DNA of 64,000 nt from Arthrobacter crystallopoietes (GTDB taxonomy: Bacteria > Actinomycetota > Actinomycetes > Actinomycetales > Micrococcaceae). Positions 26,390 through 38,051 of the stretch are shown in pieces (positions within the stretch are counted from its first letter, which is position 1; every line of letters begins with the position of its first letter). The position numbers were made by a program, and so were the translations under genes. The notes beneath the pieces were generated by a model. That model was not told where the DNA came from, made no database searches, and was given only the letters and a program-made list of their open reading frames with translations. The stretch lies in NCBI RefSeq assembly GCF_017603825.1, contig NZ_CP072014.1, forward strand, positions 868,001 to 932,000, given 5' to 3'.

Positions 26390-27009
26390 CCTTGTCAGTC
26401 CAAGCCCAAGCGCTCGTACCCGGGCGATGAATTAAGAATAGTCCGCCCCGTGAAGCGCGCAAGGGGTTGCGTTCAGGGACGACAGCGTCGCGCCAAGTCG
26501 CCTTCTGTCCGAGATGTGCCGATAGCGGCGCATACGTCGGGCACCCTGACGGCCGACAAAATGCGGCCAAGCACTGAAAGATAGCCTGAATCCATTCGGT
26601 CCCGGTTTGGCGGCGACGCGGACGCCGGCAGGCTGCGAGGCCAAGTCGAGTCCCTCCTGCACCGCTCGGCCTAGGTACCGCCCGGCAACAATCCGCACTA
26701 ACTGGCAGAGGCGTGCAGCGGATTCATCTAATATCAGGTCGGTCTTACTTTCCCGTCGGGCTTTCACCCACTCGTAGTACCCCCTCCCCTGGACCAGGTC
26801 GCCCGCTTGGCCGCTTCGGAGCGGAACAGGAATTTCTCCGGCACAGTCTCGCTGCGGGTTATCCAACCCTGCTAACGTCACCAAAAGACCCGCCTACGAG
26901 CAGCGACAGCGGCACTCAAGCGCCGATATCAGTGCCGTTACCGGCCTAGTTGGAAAGTCTGGTCAGAGCGTCGACACAGCCACAATCAACCGCGGATCAG
27001 TACGAGAGG
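26390..27009. other. Intergenic gap, about 620 bp, with motif copy 6 and possible gene remnant
   Basis: A minus-strand frame (about 26600-26790) encodes VKARRESKTDLILDESAARLC and more. It reads somewhat like protein and has an A/G-rich AGGGGAGG sequence upstream, but it runs into the motif at 26518 and matches no family I know. It could be a decayed gene. Confidence 0.35.
26518..26536 (+). repeat. 19-bp motif copy 6 (GCCGATAGCGGCGCATACG)
   Basis: Two mismatches to consensus. Intergenic, same orientation. A weaker relative (GCCGATATCAGTGCC...) lies at 26922. Confidence 0.75.
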
Positions 27010-28059
27010 TCAGCGCCAGCCGAGCTGCGGCGCCACATGCTCCAGGAGCGACTGGATGACGTGGACGTTGTAATCGACGCCGAGCTGGTTCGGGATCGTG
27101 AGCAGCAGTGTGTCTGCCGTGGCGATCGCCTCATCCTCGGCCAGCTTCGCGGCCAGCTCGTCCGGGGGACCCGCGTAGGAGCGGCCAAAGACCGCACGTG
27201 TTTTCTCGTCAATGTTGCCCACCTGGTCGGAGCTGTGGCGGTCGCGGCCGAAGTATTGCCAGTCGCGCTCGTCCGTCAGTGCGAAGATGCTGCGGCTAAC
27301 CGAGACGCGCGGCTCCCGCTCGTGCCCGGCTTCCTTCCAGGCCTGCCGGTAGAGCTCGATCTGCTCGACCTGCTGGACATGGAACGGTTTACCGCTCTCG
27401 TCGTCCTTGAGCGTGGAGCTCTGCAGGTTCATGCCGAGCTTCGCAGCCCAGATGGCCGTGGCGTTCGAGCCGGAACCCCACCAGATGCGATCGCGCAGGC
27501 CCTCCGCGTACGGCTCCACGCGCAGCAGGCCCGGAGGGTTCGGGAACATCGGGCGAGGATTCGGCGCCGCGAAACCCTCGCCAGTAAGCACCTCGAGCAA
27601 ACGCTCGGTGTGCCTGCGGCCCATGTCCGCGTCCGACTCGCCCTCGGCCGGGACGAAGCCGAAGTGGCGCCACCCATCGATCACCTGCTCGGGTGAACCC
27701 CTGCTAATGCCCAGCTGCAGTCGGCCACGCGAGATCAGGTCGGCCGCACCGGCGTCCTCCGCCATGTAGAGCGGATTTTCGTAGCGCATGTCGATCACGC
27801 CGGTACCGATCTCGATACGGCTGGTCCGCGCCCCTATCGCAGCGAGCAAAGGGAACGGGGACGCGTATTGCTGCGCGAAGTGGTGGACGCGGAAGTAGGC
27901 GCCGTCCGCCCCCAGCTCCTCGGCCGCGACCGCGAGGTCGATTGCCTGCAACAGTGCATCCGACGCGGTACGCGTGCCGGACTCCGGGTGGTCGGTCCAG
28001 TGGCCGAAAGACAGAAATCCGATGTTCTTCACACTGGAAACGAACGTGGTTGCGGGCAA
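27010..28059 (-). CDS. LLM-class flavin-dependent oxidoreductase (luciferase-like)
   Basis: 349 residues from a TTG; an in-frame GTG nine codons later (VKNIGFLSFGHW) is equally possible. The luciferase-like TIM-barrel pattern is seen: ELGADGAYFRVHHF, SPFPLLAAIGARTSRIEIGTGVIDMRYENPLYMAEDAGAADLISRGRLQLGISRGSP. These are FMN- or F420-dependent monooxygenases or reductases of diverse substrates. It stands alone, so no pathway is suggested. Confidence 0.85.
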   Translation of the reverse strand: MPATTFVSSVKNIGFLSFGHWTDHPESGTRTASDALLQAIDLAVAAEELGADGAYFRVHHFAQQYASPFPLLAAIGARTSRIEIGTGVIDMRYENPLYMAEDAGAADLISRGRLQLGISRGSPEQVIDGWRHFGFVPAEGESDADMGRRHTERLLEVLTGEGFAAPNPRPMFPNPPGLLRVEPYAEGLRDRIWWGSGSNATAIWAAKLGMNLQSSTLKDDESGKPFHVQQVEQIELYRQAWKEAGHEREPRVSVSRSIFALTDERDWQYFGRDRHSSDQVGNIDEKTRAVFGRSYAGPPDELAAKLAEDEAIATADTLLLTIPNQLGVDYNVHVIQSLLEHVAPQLGWR

Positions 28060-30875
<2,816 letters not shown>

Positions 30876-30884
30876 CCAAGGCCT

Positions 30885-30914
30885 CCGGGCCGGCTGCAGA
30901 TGCGGCCGGCCCGG
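30885..30914 (+). terminator. Strong hairpin after katG
   Basis: Perfect 10-bp arms CCGGGCCGGC and GCCGGCCCGG with a 10-nt loop, starting 10 nt after the katG stop. No T-run follows, but the stem is very stable. Confidence 0.65.
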
Positions 30915-30991
30915 TACTGCCGCCACGGCATCCAGACGGTCGTGAACGCGCCGCCCTTGATAATGTTGCCCACCCAGTTCAAGGCGAAAGC

Positions 30992-31010
30992 GCCGATAAC
31001 AGCGCCGGAA
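30992..31010 (+). repeat. Partial motif copy 7 (GCCGATAACAGCGCCGGAA)
   Basis: The left 13 bases match with one change; the right end differs. Same orientation as the others, in the katG-downstream gap. Confidence 0.4.
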
Positions 31011-31027
31011 CGATGCTGACGGGCTTC

Positions 31028-31456
31028 TCAACGGATCAGCTGCTGATTGCTCATCATCTGGTCACGGACTTGTTCCAGCCGCTGCTCGTCTATCTGCACG
31101 CTCTGTATTCGCCTCCACAGCGAGGCGCCTTGGCGTAGCTTTCGGATCACTGCGTTCACCTCCTTTTGAGCCAAGTAGTTGGGCATGACGTTTTCGGCGT
31201 CGGCGGGCTTGCTGGCGGTGACTTCGTCGTCGACGGCGGGGTCGGGAGCGTTGGTTCCGTCCAGGGCGCGTAGGCTGCCGGCGGTGATCAGCTCACCCCG
31301 GACGGCGTTTTGTTGGTCGGGTTGTGATCCCGCCCGCGACATTGACAGTGGGTCTGCAGACAAGACAGCCTGCGGTTCTGCCGATTCCTGCTTTTGTTCA
31401 GGCGGCCGGAGTGACCTTTCCGGAGCCGGTAAAACAGCTGAATCCAGCGGTTTCAT
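31028..31456 (-). CDS. Hypothetical protein, unknown family
   Basis: 142 residues with a clear Shine-Dalgarno (GAGGAAG) before the ATG. The central part has strongly GC-ending codons, supporting real coding. The N-terminal two thirds are Pro/Ala/Asp/Ser rich and look disordered; the C-terminal 45 residues form a charged helix (VIRKLRQGASLWRRIQSVQ then DEQRLEQVRDQMM). An internal GTG at 31147, preceded by AAAAGGAGGTGAACGCA, could start a separate 40-residue product. No cysteine, no signal peptide, no family recognised. Confidence 0.5.
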   Translation of the reverse strand: MKPLDSAVLPAPERSLRPPEQKQESAEPQAVLSADPLSMSRAGSQPDQQNAVRGELITAGSLRALDGTNAPDPAVDDEVTASKPADAENVMPNYLAQKEVNAVIRKLRQGASLWRRIQSVQIDEQRLEQVRDQMMSNQQLIR

Positions 31457-31605
31457 GAGTGCTTCCTCTTTCGGTGGGTGTTCGACATGGACTCACTGCG
31501 CGAAGGGACTTGTGATCCTGCTGCGCGTCCTGGCGGCCAAGCGTTTTGGGGATGCAGAAAGCAGCGGGCCCTGCCCGTGCGACATTTACTGCGAAAGATG
31601 CTCAT
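31453..31605 (-). CDS. Possible 50-codon ORF, overlapping the next start by 4 nt
   Basis: Starts MSIFRSKCRTGRARCF behind a GAGGA sequence and ends in an ATGA overlap with the 142-residue ORF. Its third-position GC is only about 60 percent and the peptide is Arg/Ser rich, so it may be a translated leader or no gene at all. Confidence 0.25.
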   Translation of the reverse strand: MSIFRSKCRTGRARCFLHPQNAWPPGRAAGSQVPSRSESMSNTHRKRKHS

Positions 31606-31716
31606 GGCGAAGGTCCTCAACGACTGACGTGAGGCCTCCGCTCGAAGGAGCGGTAGAAATGCGGTGGTTCTTAGGGAAGGCGGTTTAAGACAGAAACCGG
31701 CCCAAGAAACTGAAAT

Positions 31717-31791
31717 CTAGTGCGCAGAAATGGCGGAGGCGGGGCGGACTTTGGCGGTAAATACGCCGCCGGGCGTCTTGAAAATATTCAC
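31717..31791 (-). CDS. 24-codon small ORF with very strong Shine-Dalgarno
   Basis: GTG start preceded by AAAGGGAGGTGG at ideal spacing. The peptide starts MNIFKTPGGVFTAKVR and ends SAISAH. Its third positions are GC-biased (about 75 percent). The frame continues upstream to an ATG at 31875 (52 codons, MSPIDLSQSGF...), but that part has low third-position GC and a weak ribosome site, so the short form is preferred. The sequence ATCTAGTGCGC stands at both ends of the short ORF (31715-31725 and 31810-31820). Could be a leader peptide or a precursor peptide; no modifying enzyme is nearby. Confidence 0.45.
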   Translation of the reverse strand: MNIFKTPGGVFTAKVRPASAISAH

Positions 31792-32126
31792 GGAACCCAC
31801 CTCCCTTTCATCTAGTGCGCCAGTAGAGACAATGCCCGAAGTAAAACCGGATTGAGAAAGATCAATCGGACTCATTTAACATACCCACGAAGCTTCTGCT
31901 TTGACCAGCGAGTTTGGGAACTTTCTTGAGAAACTTCTTCTTCCGCGGCGTGTTTCCTTCGACACGCCGACCGATGACGACGGCGGCTGTCGGCCAGGGC
32001 GCCAGTGGCAAGAGGGGCCGTGGCAAGAAAATACGTCGCAAGATGGACCGGCGCCGTCGAACACATTAATAGACTGACGTCAGCTTAATGGACTGGCCAT
32101 GTCTTACCGATGGAGCAGGAATTAGG

Positions 32127-33350
32127 ATGAACAATGCAGTCCCCCACGACGCCGCTCCGGATGCCCGGCTTGCTTCCTCACGTGTCATTGAACTGGATGC
32201 CCTGAGAGCCTTCGCACTGCTGGGCATTCTCTGCGTCAATATCTGGTTCTTTGCGGATCCTTATGTCATGACGGGCAATTCCAATCCCGATTTCCAGTCT
32301 GCCCAGGATGTGGCGATGAGATTTGCAGTCAGTGTTTTCTTCGAAGCGAAGTTTTACATCCTGTTCTCTTTCCTCTTCGGTTACAGCTTTGTCCTCCAGT
32401 GGGCTTCCGCGGCATCCGCCGGACAGTCCGAGGTACCCCGCACGTTGCGCCGTGCTGCCGGCCTTGTGATCATCGGCCTCTTCCACGGGCTGTTCCTGTT
32501 CCACGGTGACATCCTGTTGACGTACGGACTCGTCGGCCTCGTCCTGCTGGGCACCCGCATGATCTCCGCCCGGGCCGCCGCTGTTACAGCCGGCGTCCTC
32601 GTCGGAACCATGGGTCTGGTCATTCTGCTGCTGGGGCTGCTGACGGCAGCGATGGAGCCGACACTCGGCGAGTCCGACCTCCAAACGGTGCCACCGGCGT
32701 TCGACCTCGCCGGAAGCCCGGTAACGGTCCTGGCCCACAACATCTCGCTATACCCGATGACGATGATCGACGCCCTGTTCCTGCAGGGCCCGATAGCGCT
32801 CGGTGCGTTCTACGCCGGCCTGTCATGTGCCAAGAACCGGGTCATTGAGCGGGGCCTCTCGCGCCGTACTCTGATGATGCTGGTCGGCATTGCCCTCCCG
32901 ATCGGACTGGTTGCGGCACTGCTGCAGGGGTACCTCGTCGATTACGTAGGCGGGATGGGCCTGCAGGTGGTCGCATTCGGAATCTCAACCCTGACCGGAC
33001 CTATGCTGACCGCGGGCTACGTAGGTCTGCTGCTCCTGCTGTTCCGCACCCGGCCGGGCCATGCGCTGCGCAACGCGCTGGCGCCAGCGGGACAGTTGGC
33101 CCTCTCCAACTACCTCGGCCAGTCCGTCCTGATGCTTCTGCTGTTCACGGGCTTCGGCCTAACCCTGACCAACCAGGTGCCGCCGCTCGGCGTGCTCGGC
33201 ATTGCCGCACTGATCTTCCTGGCGCAGCTGTTGCTCAGCTTCTGGTGGGTCAGGAAGTTCCGCTACGGCCCGATGGAGGCCCTGCTGCGGGGCGCAACCT
33301 ACTGGCGGAAACCGACGTTGGGTTCCGCGCCTAAATATTCCAGCCGGTAA
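32127..33350 (+). CDS. DUF418 membrane protein
   Basis: 407 residues from the ATG at 32127 (GCAGGAATTAGG just upstream); an earlier ATG at 32088 is less likely. It begins RVIELDALRAFALLGILCVNIWFF, the typical start of DUF418 proteins, with about ten membrane segments and the C-terminal QLALSNYLGQSVLMLLLFTGFGL ... WVRKFRYGPMEALLRGATYWR. The group is distantly related to membrane acyltransferases; its substrate is not known. The last 20 bp overlap the convergent phosphatase gene. Confidence 0.85.
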   Translation: MNNAVPHDAAPDARLASSRVIELDALRAFALLGILCVNIWFFADPYVMTGNSNPDFQSAQDVAMRFAVSVFFEAKFYILFSFLFGYSFVLQWASAASAGQSEVPRTLRRAAGLVIIGLFHGLFLFHGDILLTYGLVGLVLLGTRMISARAAAVTAGVLVGTMGLVILLLGLLTAAMEPTLGESDLQTVPPAFDLAGSPVTVLAHNISLYPMTMIDALFLQGPIALGAFYAGLSCAKNRVIERGLSRRTLMMLVGIALPIGLVAALLQGYLVDYVGGMGLQVVAFGISTLTGPMLTAGYVGLLLLLFRTRPGHALRNALAPAGQLALSNYLGQSVLMLLLFTGFGLTLTNQVPPLGVLGIAALIFLAQLLLSFWWVRKFRYGPMEALLRGATYWRKPTLGSAPKYSSR

Positions 33351-33969
33351 CCGCGGGCGTCTTCTTGTCCCAACCAAGATTGCACACTGCGGCCGTCTCC
33401 AGGACAAAGCGCCGGCCCTCGATCGGCTCCAGTTGGAGCCAGCGTGCCGCGAGGACCCGTAGGAAATGTCCGTGTGCCACTAGCAGCACGTTCCTTTGCG
33501 TCAAAGGTGCCGCGGGAGCAGGTCCACTACCGGAAAACGGGGCAGCATCAGGAGTGTCCAGTACTTTGGCTATGACGTGGTCGGCCCGGTCCGAAACCTG
33601 CTGCAATGTCTCCCCGCGCACCACTCCGTGCGTCCAGATCAGGTAGGAAGGATCCTTCTTGCGGATGTCGACGCTGCGCTGGCCTTCATAGTCGCCGTAG
33701 TCCCACTCATGGGCATACGGGACCACCTCGGCGTCGGGGAAGCCAGCCAGCTCGGCGGTCCTTTGGGCCCGCTTCAAAGGTGATGTCAGTACTGAAGAAA
33801 AGATGATGCCTGACAATTTGCGTCCCGCGGCGACGGCCTGCTGTACGCCATTGTCAGTCAGTTCCAGGTCCGTCAGTCCCGTGTACCGATGGTTTTTGGA
33901 CCATTCGGTCTCACCGTGGCGCACCAGCCACAGTTTAGGGAAGTCATGGGCATCAGCAGCTTCGGTCAT
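33331..33969 (-). CDS. Histidine phosphatase (phosphoglycerate mutase-like)
   Basis: 212 residues. The RHG motif LWLVRHGETEWSKNHRYTGLTDLELTDNG with the phosphorylated His is near the N terminus; the second His sits in LLVAHGHFLRVLAARWL. Such proteins are small-molecule or sugar-phosphate phosphatases. The start overlaps the cca stop by 4 nt, so the two genes are co-translated; a conserved functional link is not known to me. Confidence 0.88.
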   Translation of the reverse strand: MTEAADAHDFPKLWLVRHGETEWSKNHRYTGLTDLELTDNGVQQAVAAGRKLSGIIFSSVLTSPLKRAQRTAELAGFPDAEVVPYAHEWDYGDYEGQRSVDIRKKDPSYLIWTHGVVRGETLQQVSDRADHVIAKVLDTPDAAPFSGSGPAPAAPLTQRNVLLVAHGHFLRVLAARWLQLEPIEGRRFVLETAAVCNLGWDKKTPAVTGWNI

Positions 33970-35468
33970 GACAGACCCTTAGAGGAAGCAGCATCAGTGG
34001 TATCAGGAGTTTTGGTACTGTCGCCGGCAGCCTCGGGCTGCTCCGCCCACCAGCTCCGTAACTTCTGTTCCGCAATCTCCCGCTCCTGCGGTCCATTCTC
34101 CAGCCGCTCCTCCAGCAGGAACTTATAGGCGCGGCCAACCACCGGGCCAGGCCTGATCCCCAGCAAGGCCATGATCTGCTGCCCATCCAGGTCCGGGCGG
34201 ACGGCATTCATTTGTTCCTGTTCCTGCAGGTTCGCAATGCGCTGTTCCAGATCGTCGTAGGCGAACGCCAGCCGCTCCGCCTTGCGGCGGTTCCGGGTGG
34301 TGACATCCGACCGGGTCAGCCGGTGCAGCCGTTCCAGCAGGGGGCCGGCATCGTTGACGTAGCGGCGCACGGCCGAATCGGTCCAGCCGGCCTCGCCGTA
34401 ACCATAGAAGCGCATATGCAGTTCCACCAGGCGCGCCACGGCCTTGATTGTGTCGTTGTCGAAGCGCAGCTTCTTCATCCGCTTGGCCACCAGCTTGGCG
34501 CCGACTACTTCGTGGTGGCGGAAACTGACCGCGCCCGAAGGTTCGAACCGGCGCGTAGCCGGTTTGCCGACGTCGTGCATGAGGGCAGCAAACCGCAGGA
34601 CGAAGTCCGGGGCCGGCACCGCGCCGTCGTCGTCGGTTTCCAGTTCGCACGCCTGCGACAACACGGTCAGCGAGTGCTGGTAGACGTCCTTGTGCCGGTG
34701 GTGCTCGTCGATCTCCAGCTTCAGCGCCGAAACCTCGGGCAGCACATAGTCGGCCAGCCCGGTATCCACGAGCAGATCGATGCCGGTCCGCGGGTCCTTG
34801 CCGTTGATCAGCTTGGTCAGCTCGTCGCGCACCCGTTCTGCCGAAATGATCTCGATCCGCTCAGCCATGTCCGTCATCGCCGCGGCCACCTCGTCCGCGA
34901 CCGTGACGTTGAGCTGGGAGGCGAAGCGGGCCGCGCGCATCATGCGCAGCGGATCATCGGTGAACGACGCCGAGGGCTCACCGGGCGTGCGCACCACCCC
35001 TGCGTGCAGATCCTTGACGCCGCCGTAGGGATCGACCAGTTCCAGCGACGGCAGGCGCAGCGCCATGGCGTTCATGGTGAAGTCACGGCGGAAAAGATCG
35101 TCCTCGAGCGACTTGCCGAAGGCAACCACCGGTTTGCGGGAATCAGGATCGTACGCCTCGGCGCGGTACGTGGTGATCTCGATGGTGTGCTCGCCCTTGC
35201 GCAGGCCGATAGTGCCGAAGGCCCGGCCGATTTCCCAGAAGTTGTCGCACCACTTGCGGATGACGGCGATGGTGGCGTCCGGATCCGCATCGGTGGTGAA
35301 GTCCAGGTCCGGCGACACGCGGCCCAGAAAAAGATCCCGCACCGGCCCGCCCACCAGGGAGAGCTCGTGCCCGGCGTCAACGAAAAGCTGACCCAGTTCG
35401 ACAACAACTTCGGGCAACGGCAGAGCGGACGTCTCGGGATTACTTGCCGAGCCAAAAAGGTGAACCAT
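33966..35468 (-). CDS. cca: CCA tRNA nucleotidyltransferase
   Basis: 500 residues. The nucleotidyltransferase motif LVGGPVRDLFLGRVSPDLDFTTDADP carries the catalytic DxD. RRDFTMNAMALRL, DPLRMMRAARFASQL and the HD domain (RFAALMHDVGKPATRRF ... FRHHEVVGAKLVAKRMKKLRF) follow. It adds or repairs the 3' CCA of tRNAs. The presence of an HD domain and length match actinobacterial enzymes. Divergent from the NUDIX gene, as is usual near murJ in this group. Confidence 0.95.
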   Translation of the reverse strand: MVHLFGSASNPETSALPLPEVVVELGQLFVDAGHELSLVGGPVRDLFLGRVSPDLDFTTDADPDATIAVIRKWCDNFWEIGRAFGTIGLRKGEHTIEITTYRAEAYDPDSRKPVVAFGKSLEDDLFRRDFTMNAMALRLPSLELVDPYGGVKDLHAGVVRTPGEPSASFTDDPLRMMRAARFASQLNVTVADEVAAAMTDMAERIEIISAERVRDELTKLINGKDPRTGIDLLVDTGLADYVLPEVSALKLEIDEHHRHKDVYQHSLTVLSQACELETDDDGAVPAPDFVLRFAALMHDVGKPATRRFEPSGAVSFRHHEVVGAKLVAKRMKKLRFDNDTIKAVARLVELHMRFYGYGEAGWTDSAVRRYVNDAGPLLERLHRLTRSDVTTRNRRKAERLAFAYDDLEQRIANLQEQEQMNAVRPDLDGQQIMALLGIRPGPVVGRAYKFLLEERLENGPQEREIAEQKLRSWWAEQPEAAGDSTKTPDTTDAASSKGLS

Positions 35469-35569
35469 AGTGATTTAAGGGTGCCAGAAACACGCGGGCG
35501 ATGTTTAACAATCTCCGCGCCATGTCCTACGAGCACAGCACTCGATTAAAAATCGTTAGAGTGGACTGC

Positions 35570-36094
35570 ATGGCACATCCGGTCCCGAGCGCTCCGAAGC
35601 GCACTCCACTGACAGCGTCAGTGGGCAGTGCCGCGCCCGGACACCATTCCCTGCCCACCGTGGAGGAAGTTTCAGCCGGCGGAGTCGTGGTGGACACTTC
35701 CACCAAGGAATTCCGCGTTGCCATCATTGCCCGCTTCAACCGCGGCGGCCGGCTCGAGTGGTGCCTGCCCAAGGGCCACCCCGAAGGCGAAGAGACAAAC
35801 GCCGAGGCAGCGATCCGCGAGATCGAGGAAGAAACCGGCATCCAGGGCGACGTGCTGGCCACGCTCGGCAGCATCGACTACTGGTTCACGGTCAGCGGCC
35901 ACCGCGTGCACAAAACAGTCCACCACTTCCTGCTCAAGGCCACCGGCGGCGAGCTGACCATCGAGAACGATCCGGACCACGAGGCCGTGGACGTCGCGTG
36001 GATCCCGCTGGCGGACTTGGGCCGGAAGCTGTCCTTCCCGAATGAGCGCCGGATCGTGGACCTGGCGCGCGAAGTGCTGCCCGAGTACCTCTGA
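35570..36094 (+). CDS. NUDIX hydrolase
   Basis: 174 residues from the ATG at 35570; in-frame starts further upstream (35501, 35522) lie in the cca promoter region. A full NUDIX box GHPEGEETNAEAAIREIEEETG is present (about 64-86), giving the metal site. It follows the pattern KGHPEGEE seen in (deoxy)nucleotide or diadenosine-polyphosphate hydrolases. Position between cca and murJ is conserved in actinobacteria (MutT4-like locus); the substrate is inferred only. Confidence 0.88.
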   Translation: MAHPVPSAPKRTPLTASVGSAAPGHHSLPTVEEVSAGGVVVDTSTKEFRVAIIARFNRGGRLEWCLPKGHPEGEETNAEAAIREIEEETGIQGDVLATLGSIDYWFTVSGHRVHKTVHHFLLKATGGELTIENDPDHEAVDVAWIPLADLGRKLSFPNERRIVDLAREVLPEYL

Positions 36095-36107
36095 GCGATA
36101 CGCACGT

Positions 36108-36217
36108 CGCGGTAACTGCTCGGTGACACGCCGATGACCGGCCAATCACACTGCGATGGCTGCCCGGTGACGGTGCGATGGCTGCCCGATCACACTTCGA
36201 TTGTTTCCGCGTGACGC
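36108..36217 (+). repeat. Five 22-bp tandem repeats upstream of murJ
   Basis: Units begin at 36108, 36130, 36152, 36174 and 36196, in exact 22-nt register. The most conserved units read TGCGATGGCTGCCCG followed by RT and a CAC/GAC end. They diverge towards both edges. They fill the gap between the NUDIX stop and the murJ start, so they could be protein-binding iterons or decayed filler. Confidence 0.75.
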
Positions 36218-36284
36218 CAGAGGGCCGCGTTGCTGGACGTTCGCTGAACAGATCCTGCCCCGCCAAGTGAGACGATAGACAGCG

Positions 36285-37961
36285 ATGTCTGACATGGAAA
36301 CACAAAGCACAGCGCGCGCCAGCGCCGTCATGGCCGCCGGGACCTTGGTCTCGCGCGTCCTCGGGTTCGTGCGTACGTCGCTGCTCGCCGTCGCCATCGG
36401 TGCCAACACCACCATGGGCGACATCTTCGAAAAAGCGAACACCATCCCGAACATCATCTACCTGCTGCTGGCCGGCGGGGTGTTCAATGTGGTGCTGGTT
36501 CCGCAGATTATCAAGGCCAGCAAAAACAACGACGACGGCGGGGCCGACTACATCTCGCGCCTGTTGTCCCTGACGCTGCTGGTGCTGGCCGCCATCACGC
36601 TGGTCGTGACGGCGCTTGCCGGGCCGATCATCCGCCTGCTGACGCGGGACTGGACGCAGGGCATGCTCGAGCTGGGCACCATCTTCGCGCTCTGGTGCCT
36701 GCCGCAGATCTTCTTCTACGGGCTCTACGCCGTGGTCGGCCAGGTCCTCAACGCCAAGAGCCGCTTCGGCTGGTACATGTGGGCGCCAGTGGTGAACAAC
36801 GTCGTCGCCATCACTGTGCTGGTTCTCTACATTGTGCTGTTCGGGTCCTTCTCCCGCGCCACCGACAGCCCTGAAGCCTGGACTTCCCAGCAGACCCTGC
36901 TGCTGGCAGGTGGCACCACGCTGGGCATCATCCTGCAGGGCCTGGTGCTGCTCTGGCCGCTCAGCCGGTTGGGGCTCGGACTGAAGCTGAAGTTCGGCTG
37001 GCGCGGCATCGGCCTTGGGCGCGCGGGCAAGGTGGCCGGCTGGACGCTGGGCACCATGGTCGTGGGCAACTCCGCGTACCTGCTGTACGGCACCATCGCC
37101 TCCAGCGCCACGGCCGGGCGTCAGGAAGTCGAGGGCTCGGGGGCCGGGGTTGCCGGCGAGTACGCCCTTAATACCGCGACCCTGATCGCGATGCTGCCGC
37201 ACTCCGTCGTCGTACTTTCAATCGCCACGGTGCTGTTCAACCAGCTCTCGCGATCCCAGGCCCACGGGCAGCTGGACGAAGTCCGGCAGACCGTGAACTC
37301 GGGCCTGCGGAGCATCGGCGTTGCCACCATGTTCGGCGCCGCCGTGATGGTGGTGCTGGCCGGACCGCTGGCACGACTGTTCGCGGGCTCGGGCCCAACC
37401 GCCCCCGCTTCGGCCGCCGCGATGGGCCAGCTGCTGGCCGTCCTCGGGGCCGCGATGCCGTTCATGAGCATCTACTTCTTCCTCGGCCGCGTGTTCTACG
37501 CCGAAGAGGACGCGAAGACGCCGCTGGTCATGCAGTCCATCCTGTCCGGCACCTGCGTGGTCATCGCGCTGGTCATGGCACAGCTGATGCCCGCCACCGA
37601 GATCGTGTTCGGCCTTGCGGTGCTTTTCGCCGTCTTCCATATCCTGTCGGCGCTGCTGGCGCACTTCTTCACGGTCCGGCGGGTGGGCGATTACGGCGCC
37701 GGCCAGGTAGCCGAGAGCTACATCCGGATCGGTTACGCGGCCCTCGGCGCCAGTCTCGCCGGCGCAGCCGCGCTGTGGCTGTTCGGCGGTTACCAGGTCG
37801 GCGGTTTCGCCATGGTTTCGATCTTCAGCGCCATCGTGACCATCGCCGTCTGCGGCATCGTCATGGCGCTGGCGTACCTGCTCCTGCTCAAGGCCCTGCG
37901 GGTGGCCGAACTCCACGATTTCCTGCAACCAATCCTGAGCAGGCTACCGGGGCGCGGTTAA
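36285..37961 (+). CDS. murJ: Lipid II flippase, MurJ/MviN
   Basis: 558 residues, about 14 membrane segments. Start region: ARASAVMAAGTLVSRVLGFVRTSLLAVAIG; then GDIFEKANTIPNIIYLLLAGGVFNVVLVPQI, typical of the MATE-like MOP family. It flips lipid-linked murein precursor across the membrane. In mycobacteria the neighbour is fused to a pseudokinase; here the pseudokinase-like gene is separate and 90 bp downstream. A weak ribosome site; ATG at 36294 is an alternative start. Confidence 0.95.
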   Translation: MSDMETQSTARASAVMAAGTLVSRVLGFVRTSLLAVAIGANTTMGDIFEKANTIPNIIYLLLAGGVFNVVLVPQIIKASKNNDDGGADYISRLLSLTLLVLAAITLVVTALAGPIIRLLTRDWTQGMLELGTIFALWCLPQIFFYGLYAVVGQVLNAKSRFGWYMWAPVVNNVVAITVLVLYIVLFGSFSRATDSPEAWTSQQTLLLAGGTTLGIILQGLVLLWPLSRLGLGLKLKFGWRGIGLGRAGKVAGWTLGTMVVGNSAYLLYGTIASSATAGRQEVEGSGAGVAGEYALNTATLIAMLPHSVVVLSIATVLFNQLSRSQAHGQLDEVRQTVNSGLRSIGVATMFGAAVMVVLAGPLARLFAGSGPTAPASAAAMGQLLAVLGAAMPFMSIYFFLGRVFYAEEDAKTPLVMQSILSGTCVVIALVMAQLMPATEIVFGLAVLFAVFHILSALLAHFFTVRRVGDYGAGQVAESYIRIGYAALGASLAGAAALWLFGGYQVGGFAMVSIFSAIVTIAVCGIVMALAYLLLLKALRVAELHDFLQPILSRLPGRG

Positions 37962-38051
37962 CAGAACCGCAAGCCACCCGGTACCACCCGGTAGCATGTA
38001 ACCAAACGTCCAGGGCGCCCAAACGCCCAACTATTCCGCCTGGAGGAACAC

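Noticed and set aside
31974-32069. Small basic ORF (MTTAAVGQGASGKRGRGKK...) on the plus strand
   Set aside because: No ribosome site and no match to a known small ribosomal protein; could be chance.
34405-34420. AAGCGCATATGCAG inside cca resembles the right part of the 19-bp motif
   Set aside because: It lacks the GCCGATAACGGC core and is explained by coding sequence.
36285-37928. Long minus-strand ORFs opposite murJ, and similar ones opposite nirK, katG and gyrB
   Set aside because: Typical GC-rich shadow frames of real genes; low-complexity peptides without domains.
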